Shown here in pieces: positions 8,803-16,615 of a DNA stretch of 64,000 bases. Position 1 is the stretch's first letter. Each line of letters starts with the position of its first letter. The DNA is from Nocardia aurantia (GTDB lineage: Bacteria > Actinomycetota > Actinomycetes > Mycobacteriales > Mycobacteriaceae): NCBI RefSeq assembly GCF_009604425.1, contig NZ_WEGI01000001.1, positions 496,001-560,000 of the forward strand. The letters are read 5' to 3'. The notes below the pieces were generated by a model. The model did no database searches and was not told the DNA's origin. It saw nothing but the letters and a program-made list of their open reading frames with translations. Both the position numbers and the translations under genes were made by a program.

Positions 8803-9659
8803 GCATTGTGCAGGAAATCCCCTCGTCGGCAACCGAATTCATGCTGTCCAAGCGGTCGGCGCTGCCGGTAGTGCAGGTGCGCTCCGAGCGCGCGCTGTCG
8901 ACCTGGGCGCGGCACAGCGTGATCCAGTGCGGCCGGCTGCTGCGAGTGTGGAGCCGCGACACCATGACCACGGTGCAGACGCTGCTCTATCCCGCGTTCA
9001 CCCTGCTGATGTTCCGGATCGTGCTGGGTGATTCGATCACCTCGGCCACCGGAATGCCCAGCGTCTACGGCACGGTCCCGATGATCACCCTCGTCGCCGC
9101 GATGGCCGGCGCGATAGTCAGCGCCCTGGGCTTCAAAGTGGAGAAGGCCGCCGGCCTACTGAGCCGATTCCAGACCATGCCGATCCACCGCGCCGCGGGC
9201 CTCACCGGCCGGCTGCTGGCGGAAGCCGTCCGAGTCCTGATCACCACCCTGTTCGTGATAGTCGTAGGCGTAGCGATCGGCTTCCGCTTCTGGAACGGAT
9301 TCTGGGCCTCGATGGCGATGATCGCCATCCCGGTCCTGTTCGGCGCCGGTTTCGCGGTCCTGGTCACCGCCCTCGCCACCATCTCCGAAGGCGTAATGCT
9401 GATCAACATCTTGGGCATCCTCAACACCCTCCTGATGTTCTTCAACTCCGGCTTCGTCCCAGTGTTCGCCTACCCACGCTGGCTGCAAACGACGGTAGAG
9501 AACCAGCCGATGAGCACAGCAATCGACGCCATGCGCGGCCTGGCCTGGGACGGCCCGGTAACAGCCCCTCTACTGAAGACCCTGGCCTGGACCCTGGGCG
9601 CCATAGTCCTCTTCGCCTACCCCGCCATCCGCGGCTACCGCAAAGCCGCAGAAGGTTGA
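8799..9659 (+). CDS. ABC-2 type permease, DrrC family (second)
   Basis: A 286-residue integral membrane protein. The GTG at 8799 overlaps the TGA of the preceding permease gene, and the frame extends further upstream only as a shadow of that gene. Landmarks shared with the partner permease are GLLSRFQTMPIHRAAGLTGR in the cytoplasmic coupling region and NSGFVPVFAYPRWLQTTVENQP near the C terminus. The hydrophilic first 50 residues are longer than in the paralogue at 62829. Completes a heterodimeric DrrABC-like exporter. Confidence 0.85.
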   Translation: MSIVQEIPSSATEFMLSKRSALPVVQVRSERALSTWARHSVIQCGRLLRVWSRDTMTTVQTLLYPAFTLLMFRIVLGDSITSATGMPSVYGTVPMITLVAAMAGAIVSALGFKVEKAAGLLSRFQTMPIHRAAGLTGRLLAEAVRVLITTLFVIVVGVAIGFRFWNGFWASMAMIAIPVLFGAGFAVLVTALATISEGVMLINILGILNTLLMFFNSGFVPVFAYPRWLQTTVENQPMSTAIDAMRGLAWDGPVTAPLLKTLAWTLGAIVLFAYPAIRGYRKAAEG

Positions 9660-9671
9660 GCCGTTGGGCTA

Positions 9672-9828
9672 GGTGACGGGCTGTATTTTTGGCCTCCGCT
9701 TCGCTCCGGCGGGTTCGCGGCCCCCAAGTCTCGATCCTTCCCTCCTCCGGCTCCTCCGCTTCGCTCCCCCGCCTCCGTCAGTCCAGGATCGAGACGGGCC
9801 GCGAACAGGAGTGTTGGGCCTGCGAATT
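9672..9828 (+). repeat. ~155-bp hairpin repeat, copy A
   Basis: This unit begins GGTGACGGGCTGT, runs through TTTTTGGCCTCCGCTTCGCT and ends GGGCCTGCGAATT. It repeats directly as copy B (9829-9982) with high identity and as inverted copy C (10172-10312). Inside the unit, GTTCGCGGCCC plus TCTCGATCCT (9713-9739) pairs with AGGATCGAGA plus GGGCCGCGAAC (9785-9806), so each copy can fold into one long stem-loop. No transposase or open reading frame of its own is present. It resembles a non-autonomous (MITE- or REP-like) element. Confidence 0.75.
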
Positions 9829-9982
9829 GGTGACCGCTGTGTTTTTGGCCTCCGCTTCGCTGCGGCGGGTTCGCGGCCCCTAAGTCTCGGTCCTTCCCTC
9901 CTCCGGTCAGTCGCTGCGCTCCCTCCCTCCGTCAGTCCAGGACCGAGCCGGGCCGCGAACAGGAGTGTTGGGCCTGCGAATT
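9829..9982 (+). repeat. ~155-bp hairpin repeat, copy B
   Basis: Second direct copy, starting GGTGACCGCTGTGTTTTTGG. It differs from copy A by substitutions and a few small deletions, mainly in the loop (CTCCGGTCAGTCGCTGCGCT in place of CTCCGGCTCCTCCGCTTCGC). The compensating changes TCTCGGTCCT (arm 1) and AGGACCGAG (arm 2) keep the stem paired relative to copy A, which suggests that the hairpin itself is maintained. Confidence 0.75.
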
Positions 9983-10021
9983 GGTGACCGATGCGCAGGT
10001 GCACCCCGGTGCCCGGTGACC

Positions 10022-10166
10022 CGGTCACCGTTCCGCAGCCGCACGTACCCCTGTTGCCGGGACTCGGTCACCGTTTCCGCAGCCGTGTGTACTCCACTCC
10101 CCAGGACCCGGTCACCGTTCCGCAGCCGTAACCCGCACCGTGGGTTTCGGTCACCGATACGCAGGG
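10022..10166 (+). repeat. Degenerate ~43-bp periodic array (CGGTCACCG motif)
   Basis: The core CGGTCACCG followed by T/A-T-CCGCAG starts at 10022, 10065, 10109 and 10148 (spacing 43, 44, 39). The intervening ~20 bases differ. A related GGTGACCGATGCGCAGG stands at 9983. The array is enclosed between copies B and C of the hairpin repeat, which carry GGTGACC/GGTCACC at their outer ends. Function unknown. Confidence 0.6.
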
Positions 10167-10171
10167 GTAAC

Positions 10172-10312
10172 CCTCCTGTTCGCGGCCCGGCCCGATCCTG
10201 GACTGACGGAGGCGGGGGAGCGAAGCGGAGGAGCCGGAGGAGGGAAGGATCGGGCCCGCAGGGCCGCGAACCCGCCGGAGCGAAGCGGAGGCCAAAAACA
10301 CAGCCTGTCACC
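10172..10312 (-). repeat. ~150-bp hairpin repeat, copy C (inverted)
   Basis: On the + strand this copy runs from CCTCCTGTTCGCGGCCC to GGCCAAAAACACAGCCTGTC, the reverse complement of copies A and B. It also contains AGCGAAGCGGAGG twice. With copy B it makes a large inverted repeat around the CGGTCACCG array. Confidence 0.7.
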
Positions 10313-10417
10313 CCCAAGCAGGCCCAACACCAAGCCAGCACCCCGCCCCCATCCGCACCCACACACAAGCCCGGACCCAAGACCCAAACCCCGCGACCCC
10401 CCCGCAGCGAAGCCAAG
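10313..10417. other. C/A-rich, G-poor gene-free stretch
   Basis: About 100 bases between the inverted repeat copy and the stop codon of the TetR gene, made mostly of C and A on the + strand. No ORF with family similarity. A C-rich, G-poor transcript of the + strand would suit Rho-dependent termination, which is inference only. Confidence 0.4.
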
Positions 10418-11626
10418 TTACAGCAAAGCTGCCGTCATCAAAGCCTGCACCCGAGCCAAACTCGCCGGCCGACTGTCATACCGAATACTCCGCCCAACAT
10501 CAATCACCTGCGCAATCGCAGCATGCACCCGAAAGCGAGCCTCGATCGGATCCCCATCCAGCAAATGTGCCCACTCCAGCACATTCTGCCGCTGGATAGC
10601 CCGCAACTTCTGCTGTTCCGCCGCAGGCAGATTCGAGAACTCCGCAAAGTACACCGGCAAAATCTCCGGCATAGCAAAGGTGAGCCGAGCAAACCGAGCA
10701 GCCATCTGCACCGCCGCATCGGCCCGGCTGGACGCCTCGGCCAGCGCCTCGGCGTTGGCGATGGCCAGCCGTTCCCCGGTGCGATAGAAGGCAGCAGCCA
10801 GCAGATCCGACTTACTGGGAAAGTACCGATAAACGCTCGAGGCATTGATCCCCACAGCCGCCCCGATCTCCTCGATCCCGGCCTCGTGGTACCCCTGCCG
10901 CCCGAAGATCCGAATCGCCTCGACCAGCAACTGCTCCCGCTTGGAACTGGGCGGCAGCCCGCGGACCTCCGTGGTCGGCCGAGGTTCGGCAGGCGCCGGA
11001 GACAGTTCGGTGCGCGCGATCGACCACCCGATATCCGTCAGCAGATCGGTCAGCCGAGCAGCCGCCAGCGCCGTGTGATGAGCGGTGATACTACCGATCG
11101 CCCCCAGCACAGCCGTGCCCAGCAACTGGATATCCCCGGCCCCGCAGTCCGGCCGATTCGCCGCGATGGCGGATTCGAACACCCGGTGCAGGGTCTCGTA
11201 GCGCACCCGCACCCGCGCGCGATCGGCCGGCTCGAGATAACGCCCCTCCCACCGATACAGCCCGCCCCCGCGCCGAGCCTCGATCGTGTGCGCCGTGGCC
11301 GCCCGGATCAACGTGGTGAGCCGCGTTTCGGGCTCGGCAACCGGTTCGTCAGCGGCCTGCACGGCGTCGAGCAACGTCTGCGCGCCGAGTTCGGCGGCCG
11401 CGACCAGCAGCGCGTACTTGTTCGCGAAATGCCGATACAACGCCGGACCGGATATGCCCACCTCGGCCGCGATCTCGTCGACGCCGACCGGGTGGTAGCC
11501 GCGCTCGCTGAAGGCCCGGGCCGCGACACCGACGATTTGTGCCTTCCGGTTCTTCGGTCGCCGACGCGCCGGCGAACTGCCCGGTCGCGGGGTAGCGAGC
11601 GCGGACTCACTGCGATCCGCGACCAT
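10418..11626 (-). CDS. Tandem (double) TetR-family transcriptional regulator
   Basis: A 402-residue protein, about twice the usual TetR length. It has two complete TetR DNA-binding regions: residues ~27-67 (ARAFSERGYHPVGVDEIAAE then GPALYRHF) and ~228-268 (AIRIFGRQGYHEAGIEEIGA then ASSVYRYF), each followed by an all-helical ligand/dimer domain. The ATG at 11626 follows AGGAGAGGTGC; the frame is open further upstream but lacks a ribosome site there. It is divergent from the enoyl-CoA hydratase gene at 11767, with a 140-bp shared promoter region, so that gene is the natural candidate target. Fused double TetR proteins occur in mycolic-acid bacteria near lipid genes; the effector is unknown. Confidence 0.88.
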   Translation of the reverse strand: MVADRSESALATPRPGSSPARRRPKNRKAQIVGVAARAFSERGYHPVGVDEIAAEVGISGPALYRHFANKYALLVAAAELGAQTLLDAVQAADEPVAEPETRLTTLIRAATAHTIEARRGGGLYRWEGRYLEPADRARVRVRYETLHRVFESAIAANRPDCGAGDIQLLGTAVLGAIGSITAHHTALAAARLTDLLTDIGWSIARTELSPAPAEPRPTTEVRGLPPSSKREQLLVEAIRIFGRQGYHEAGIEEIGAAVGINASSVYRYFPSKSDLLAAAFYRTGERLAIANAEALAEASSRADAAVQMAARFARLTFAMPEILPVYFAEFSNLPAAEQQKLRAIQRQNVLEWAHLLDGDPIEARFRVHAAIAQVIDVGRSIRYDSRPASLARVQALMTAALL

Positions 11627-11766
11627 GCACCTCTCCTCCAGTTCGTCGGGCCCCAGCCTCCGGGGCCGTTGACAGCTCCGGGCGGTACCCTTTAAGTTAA
11701 CCACAATTCGCTAATGTCCACGATTTCGCGCCGATGCGGGCGCGACGACGCCGCCCGGGGGCAGCC

Positions 11767-12570
11767 ATGAGTACTGTCGACAATCGGACCACTCCGGTCG
11801 GGTTCTCCGCGATCCGGGACGACCGGGTACTGCGGGTCACGCTGACCAATCCGTCGCGCAAGAACGCCATCAACTACGACACCATGGTCGCGCTCGGCGA
11901 TCTGTTCGGCACCGTCGGTACGGATCGCGCCGTGCGCGCGATCGTACTCAGCGGCGAGGGCGGCGATTTCTGCACCGGCGCCGATCTGGCCAACGCGCCC
12001 GCCGAAGCGCAGCGCGGCATCACCCCCGAGATCACCATGGACGCCGCGAATCGCATGGTGCGGGCCGTCGTCGACGCCCCCGTCCCGGTGGTCACCCGGA
12101 TCCGCGGTGCGGCCGCCGGCATCGGGGTCGCGCTGGCGCTGGCCGGCGATCTCGTCTACGCCGCCACGGATTCCTATCTGCTGCTGGCCTTCATCAACGT
12201 GGGCCTGATGCCCGACGGCGGCGCGGCCGCCATGGTCGCCGCCGCCGCGGGCCGCGCACGGGCCGCCGAGCTGGCGCTGCTGGGCCAGCGGCTGCCCGCC
12301 GCCGAGGCCGCGACCTTCGGCCTGATCACCCGCGCGGTGCCGGATGCGGAACTCGACGCCACCGTCGAGGCCGCCGTTCGGAAGCTCGCGCACGGCCCCC
12401 GCCGCGCACTGGAACTCACCAAGCGTGCCCTGAACGAGGCCACGCTGTCCGCCCTCGACACGGCACTGGCCGCCGAGAAGAAGGGCCAGGCGGAACTGCT
12501 GACCTCGCCCGATTTCGCCGAGGGCGCGACCGCGATGCTGACCAAGCGCAAGCCGGTCTTCGGCGACTGA
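11767..12570 (+). CDS. Enoyl-CoA hydratase/isomerase family protein
   Basis: A 267-residue crotonase-fold protein. It has the oxyanion-hole segment SGEGGDFCTGADL (near residue 60), the second conserved region IRGAAAGIGVALALAGDLVY (near 115) and the MPDGGAAAM segment where many hydratases carry a catalytic acid (near 147). The start ATG at 11767 follows GGGGGCAGCC; an upstream in-frame extension adds only Arg-rich sequence. Members hydrate or isomerise enoyl-CoA esters in beta-oxidation and related degradation. Divergent from the double TetR gene, which probably controls it. Substrate not predictable. Confidence 0.88.
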   Translation: MSTVDNRTTPVGFSAIRDDRVLRVTLTNPSRKNAINYDTMVALGDLFGTVGTDRAVRAIVLSGEGGDFCTGADLANAPAEAQRGITPEITMDAANRMVRAVVDAPVPVVTRIRGAAAGIGVALALAGDLVYAATDSYLLLAFINVGLMPDGGAAAMVAAAAGRARAAELALLGQRLPAAEAATFGLITRAVPDAELDATVEAAVRKLAHGPRRALELTKRALNEATLSALDTALAAEKKGQAELLTSPDFAEGATAMLTKRKPVFGD

Positions 12571-12660
12571 CGCCGAAAGCGGGCCCGTCCAGCCCCGTGC
12601 AGTGAATTCTTCGCAACCCTGCCGAAAGTCCGATCCAGGGGTGCGGGATAGTCTTGCGCC

Positions 12661-13686
12661 ATGGTCTACCTGGTCACCGGGGCCTCCGGTTGCCTCGGAA
12701 GGTATTTCGTCACCGAATTGCTCAAACGTAGCGGTGATGTGCATGTGCTGGTGCGGCCGGGCGCCGATTCCGCGCATCGGTTCGATCGGTGTGCCCGCGC
12801 GTGGGGCGCCGGTGACCGGGTCCGCGCGGTGCCCGGCGACCCGGCCGCGCCCGGACTCGGTATCGACCCGGAATGGCTTGCCGCGCATCGTGGTTCGATC
12901 GATCACGTTTTCCATCTCGATACCGGTCGCGATACCGTGCGACCGGGCGGCACCGCCGGGGTGGTCGAGATCGCCAACCGGCTGTCGGCCGGTGTGCTGC
13001 ACCATGTTTCGAGCGTCGCGGTGGCCGGGGCGATGACCGGTCTGTTCACCGAGGACATGTTCGACGTGGGCCAGGTGCTGCCGACGCCGTATCACCGCGC
13101 GGTGTTCGAGGCCGAGCGCACGGTGCGCGACCGGTGTGCGGTGCCGTGGCGCAGCTATCGGCCGTCGATCGTGATCGGTCACTCCCGCACCGGCGAGATC
13201 GATCGGATCTCAGGTCCCTATCACTTCTTCGGGCTGTTGCGGAAGGCCGCACAGCTGCCGCGACTGCTGCCGCTGCTGGTGCCCAAGCTCGGCGAGACCA
13301 ACATGGTGCCGGTCGATTTCGTGGTTCGCGCGCTGGACCATCTCGCGCACCGGCAGGCGCCCTCGGGCGCCACCTACCACCTGGTCGATCCGCGCCGGCA
13401 GGGCGCGGCCGAGGTGCTGAACCTGTTCGCCGACGAGGCCGGCGCGCCACGGCTGATCGAGGTGATGCCGAAGCGTTCGCTGGAGTCGATGTTGCGGACC
13501 CCGGGCCTCGGCTGGGCGCTGGGACATCTCGGTGCGCCGCCGGAAGTGTTGCGGCACAGCGAGTTCGACTGCTGGTTCGACGACCGCAACACCGCCGCGG
13601 CGCTGGCCGGGACCGATATCCGGGTGCCGCCGTTAGCGGCCTACGCCCCGATCGTCTGGAAGTACTGGATCGAGAACCGGTTGTGA
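12661..13686 (+). CDS. NAD(P)-dependent short-chain (extended SDR) family protein, altered active site
   Basis: A 341-residue protein with an N-terminal Rossmann motif VTGASGCLGRYF (residues 5-16) and the SDR Ser in HHVSSVAVAG, resembling thioester-reductase/epimerase-type extended SDRs. The catalytic Tyr is in TPYHRAVFEAE (near residue 141), but the Lys of the normal Y-x-x-x-K motif is Val (codons TAT CAC CGC GCG GTG). The rest, including the substrate part with RPSIVIG, is intact. It may bind nucleotide without normal reductase activity. The 3' end overlaps the convergent lycopene cyclase gene by 54 bp. Confidence 0.75.
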   Translation: MVYLVTGASGCLGRYFVTELLKRSGDVHVLVRPGADSAHRFDRCARAWGAGDRVRAVPGDPAAPGLGIDPEWLAAHRGSIDHVFHLDTGRDTVRPGGTAGVVEIANRLSAGVLHHVSSVAVAGAMTGLFTEDMFDVGQVLPTPYHRAVFEAERTVRDRCAVPWRSYRPSIVIGHSRTGEIDRISGPYHFFGLLRKAAQLPRLLPLLVPKLGETNMVPVDFVVRALDHLAHRQAPSGATYHLVDPRRQGAAEVLNLFADEAGAPRLIEVMPKRSLESMLRTPGLGWALGHLGAPPEVLRHSEFDCWFDDRNTAAALAGTDIRVPPLAAYAPIVWKYWIENRL

Positions 13687-14889
13687 GCCCGGGCCGCCGA
13701 TCGGATGCGCGGCGTAGTAGCCCGACCACCGGCGGCGGTTCGTCCAGCCGACCAGGTCGTAGCGCCAGCGGAACGGCCAGGTCCGCGCGACCGTCAGGAA
13801 CAGGGCCGCGCCGAGCGCCGCGTAATCGTCGTGGGCGGACAGCAGCGCGCGCTGCTGCCGCCCGGTGGCGGTGAAGAAGGCCTCGAACATGGCGATCGCC
13901 TGTCCGGCGGTGAGCCGGCCCATGCCGTGCAGCCCGCGGGTGCGCATCCAGTACACGAGCCGGGCCTGCCAGGGCCACAGCGCAGCCACCGGATCGCGGC
14001 CCGCCCGCAGCGCGTCGACCGCCGTGTCCACCAGTGCCAGCGAGGCGGCCACGCTGTAGCCGGTGCACGGATGCATCATGCCGCCGCGGGACCCGAACGG
14101 GATCGCCGCCGCGGATCGCGCGCCGGACACCGCGGTCGGCGGCGGCTGATCCAGCGGATAGTGCGCGGTCTCGGCGCGTTCGTCGCCGCGCAGCCGAACC
14201 CCGTGCACCGCAAGGCGATTCATTGTCCGGCGGCGTAACTCGCGTTGTGGCACACCGCCGCCGAGGCCCAGGCTGGTCTCCTCGAAGATCACCGTCCCGT
14301 CGCCGACCGGCACCGCGTAGAGGAACGACGGTGGCTCGTCCGGCCCGGCGCCGTTGTCCGGCCGCCAGTCCAGCAGCAGGCCGGAGTCGTCGGCCACCAT
14401 CGGCGCGGCGAGCTCGGCATCGACGAAGATGCCGTGCGCGGCGGCCGTCGGCCGGGTTCCCGGCGCCGGCAGGCCCCGGGCGTCGACGACGGCCGCCGCG
14501 GTGACCGACGAACCGTCGGCCAGTTCCACCCGGTGGCCGCCGACGGACGCGGCCCGCCCGGTCAGCACGGTCACGCCGTCGAGCGGAAGCGCTTCGCGCA
14601 GAATCGCTTTGGACAGCACGCCGTACGGTCGATCGATCCGCAGCGGGCGGGTGGTCCACACCGTCGGCGCCGCGATGCGCGAGGCGACGACCCGATCGGG
14701 CAACCAGCCCGGCAATTCGTCCACCCAGCAGCCGTAGGTCGGGCCCCATACGCGCTCCGGTCGCGGATCCACCGCCACGACCGAGAGCCCGGCCAGCCCG
14801 GCTCGGTGTGCCAGGGCGCGTCCGGTGGGACCGAGCCCCACCACACACAGATCCGCGTCCCGGACATGCTGAGCAGTCATGTGTTTCAT
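13633..14889 (-). CDS. Lycopene cyclase family protein (CrtL/CrtY type)
   Basis: A 418-residue flavoprotein-like enzyme. It has an N-terminal dinucleotide-binding motif (DLCVVGLGPTGRALAHRAG from residue ~13), WGPTYGCWVDELPGW, the mid-protein VIFEETSL motif and GSRGGMMHPCTGYSVA, all marks of FAD-dependent lycopene beta-cyclases. These close the ends of lycopene to beta-rings in carotenoid synthesis. No other crt gene is in the window, so the pathway lies elsewhere. Two ATGs are possible, at 14889 and 14880; the first has GAGG seven bases upstream. Its last 54 bases overlap the convergent SDR gene. Confidence 0.85.
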   Translation of the reverse strand: MKHMTAQHVRDADLCVVGLGPTGRALAHRAGLAGLSVVAVDPRPERVWGPTYGCWVDELPGWLPDRVVASRIAAPTVWTTRPLRIDRPYGVLSKAILREALPLDGVTVLTGRAASVGGHRVELADGSSVTAAAVVDARGLPAPGTRPTAAAHGIFVDAELAAPMVADDSGLLLDWRPDNGAGPDEPPSFLYAVPVGDGTVIFEETSLGLGGGVPQRELRRRTMNRLAVHGVRLRGDERAETAHYPLDQPPPTAVSGARSAAAIPFGSRGGMMHPCTGYSVAASLALVDTAVDALRAGRDPVAALWPWQARLVYWMRTRGLHGMGRLTAGQAIAMFEAFFTATGRQQRALLSAHDDYAALGAALFLTVARTWPFRWRYDLVGWTNRRRWSGYYAAHPIGGPGSQPVLDPVLPDDRGVGR

Positions 14890-15036
14890 TCAATCAGCCT
14901 CGGTCGGGCATTCCGGGAATTCGGTCGGCGCCACGACGCGCGCGGCTCGATCGCTCGAAATTAACCGAATGATCGACCGTTTGCGCCGCGCGTGTCCGGG
15001 AAACCGGCAGTCGTGGGACATCTATTGTGGCCAAAC

Positions 15037-15981
15037 GTGTCTCCCAAGCGACTGTCGCTCGTGTTCACGGTGGCGTGCGCGTTGATTGCTGCCCTGGCGG
15101 TGATGCCCCGGGGTGCGGCGGAGCCGGTACTCGGCCCGGCCCCGGACCTCGTGGACGGTCCGGCCGGGGCGAACGACTGGTCCTGCCGGCCGTCGGCCGC
15201 CGCGCCGAATCCGGTCGTTCTCGTGCACGGCGCGGGTACGGACGCGGCTCAGAGTTTCGCGCAACTGGCCCCCCGGCTGCACCGGGCGGGCTACTGCGCG
15301 TTCACCGCGAATTTCGGCCGCCCCCGGCTGGTGTCGGGCCCGGCCACCGGCCCGGAACGCCTGGACTGGCCCGGGACCGGACCGATGGCGGCCGCGCTGA
15401 CCGGGCACGTCGTCTACGGCGTCGCCGATATCGCCGCGACCTCCGCGGAACTGGCCGCCTTCGTGGACCGGGTCCGCGCCGCGACCGGCGCGAAGCGGGT
15501 CGCGCTGGTCGGGCATTCGACCGGCGGCACGGTCATCCGGGAATTCCTGCATGCCCATCCCGCCGCGGCCGCCACGGTGGTCACCCTCGCCACCCCCTAT
15601 CGCGGCTCCACCTACTCCGGTCTGGCCGCGCACTATCCCGACCTGGCGGCGCTCGGACTCGACGGGCCGCAGATCGCCGCGCAGGTGTACGGCACCGCCG
15701 GCGCCGAACAGGCCGTCGGCTCGCCGGTCATGACCCGGCTCGACGCCGAGGGCGAGACCGTGCCCGGGGTGCGCTGGACCGCGATCGCCAGCCGGGCCGA
15801 CGAGGTGATCACGCCACCGGAGTCCGCCCTGCTCACCGCGCCGAAGGCGGCGGACCGCAACATCTGGGTCCAGGACACCTGCCCGGGCGATCCGGTCGCG
15901 CACGCCGACCTGCTCACCGACCCGCACGCCCTCGACCTCGTAGTGTCCGCGCTGGCCGATGCGCCGCCGGCGCGCTGCTGA
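15037..15981 (+). CDS. Secreted triacylglycerol lipase/esterase (alpha/beta hydrolase)
   Basis: A 314-residue protein with a signal peptide (hydrophobic core SLVFTVACALIAALAVM, probable cleavage near GAAEP). It has the oxyanion segment VVLVHGAGTD, the nucleophile elbow LVGHSTGG (near residue 160), the acid in ASRADEVITP and the His in DPVAHADLLTDPHALD, as in class 2 (EstB/LipA-like) bacterial lipases. Two GTG starts are possible: 14992 and 15037. The later one is chosen because it begins directly before the signal peptide and TATTGT (15023-15028) is a possible -10 just upstream, giving a leaderless mRNA; neither has a good ribosome site. Monocistronic, convergent with the DUF4442 gene. Confidence 0.82.
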   Translation: MSPKRLSLVFTVACALIAALAVMPRGAAEPVLGPAPDLVDGPAGANDWSCRPSAAAPNPVVLVHGAGTDAAQSFAQLAPRLHRAGYCAFTANFGRPRLVSGPATGPERLDWPGTGPMAAALTGHVVYGVADIAATSAELAAFVDRVRAATGAKRVALVGHSTGGTVIREFLHAHPAAAATVVTLATPYRGSTYSGLAAHYPDLAALGLDGPQIAAQVYGTAGAEQAVGSPVMTRLDAEGETVPGVRWTAIASRADEVITPPESALLTAPKAADRNIWVQDTCPGDPVAHADLLTDPHALDLVVSALADAPPARC

Positions 15982-16011
15982 GTCGTCCCGGAACGATGAT
16001 CGCGTCCCGGC

Positions 16012-16488
16012 TCACTTCGGCGTGATCCAGATGGTGATGTCGGCGTGCACGACCTCCGCGCCGGACCGATCGTGGATCTCGACCGGCACCACCAGTTCCC
16101 GGCCCTCGGTCAGCGTCGCGAAATCGGGGACTTCCGGCAGCGCCGCGGTGGCGCGCAGCCCGGACTGCGCCTTCGCCAGGTACCGCACGCTCATCCCCTT
16201 CGGAATCCAGCGATGCGTGGTCGGGACGGTGGCCTCGCTGAGCATGCCCATCGCCACCTCGGCCAGATTGCAGGCGGCGATGGCGTGGAAGGTCCCGATG
16301 TGGTTGTGGATGCCGAACCACTTCGGCGCGACCACCTCGCAGTAGCCCGGTTCCAGCCGGATCACCGTCGGCAGCACGGTTCCGAAATACGGCACCCGGG
16401 CGACCATGCCCAGGGAGAACAGGGCATGCCCCAGCCGATTGTCGGGCAGTTTCTTCCAGCCGCGATAGGCCGCGGTCTCCTTCGTCAT
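16012..16488 (-). CDS. DUF4442 hotdog-fold thioesterase-like protein
   Basis: A 158-residue protein of the DUF4442 type, a hotdog-fold group related to acyl-CoA thioesterases. Recognisable features are NHIGTFHAIAACNLAEVAMG, where such enzymes place the helix facing the acyl thioester, and the beta-strand repeat KGMSVRYLAKAQSGLRATA. Probably cytoplasmic. The start ATG at 16488 lies just downstream of the inverted repeat CTTAC-N6-GTAAG (16497-16512), which may be an operator. Function beyond the fold is not known. Confidence 0.75.
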   Translation of the reverse strand: MTKETAAYRGWKKLPDNRLGHALFSLGMVARVPYFGTVLPTVIRLEPGYCEVVAPKWFGIHNHIGTFHAIAACNLAEVAMGMLSEATVPTTHRWIPKGMSVRYLAKAQSGLRATAALPEVPDFATLTEGRELVVPVEIHDRSGAEVVHADITIWITPK

Positions 16489-16585
16489 ACCGACATCTTA
16501 CTTTCGGGTAAGTTCGGTGGCGATACCCTTTCTCGAACGGATCGGCGCAGGTGGTGGCCGTGACGGCCGACACGGGGACCCCAAT

Positions 16586-16615
16586 TTGGAGTCCGCGCCG
16601 GGGCTCGGGCATACT
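16586..16615 (+). promoter_or_regulatory. Putative promoter of the S10 ribosomal operon
   Basis: TTGGAG (16586-16591) and CATACT (16610-16615) are separated by 18 bases, a good fit to a vegetative promoter. Transcription from about 16622 gives a ~355-nt leader before rpsJ. Confidence 0.5.

Noticed and set aside
10022..10166. CRISPR array
   Set aside because: Only four short degenerate cores with unequal gaps, no cas genes, no leader, and the core word also occurs at the ends of the hairpin repeats.
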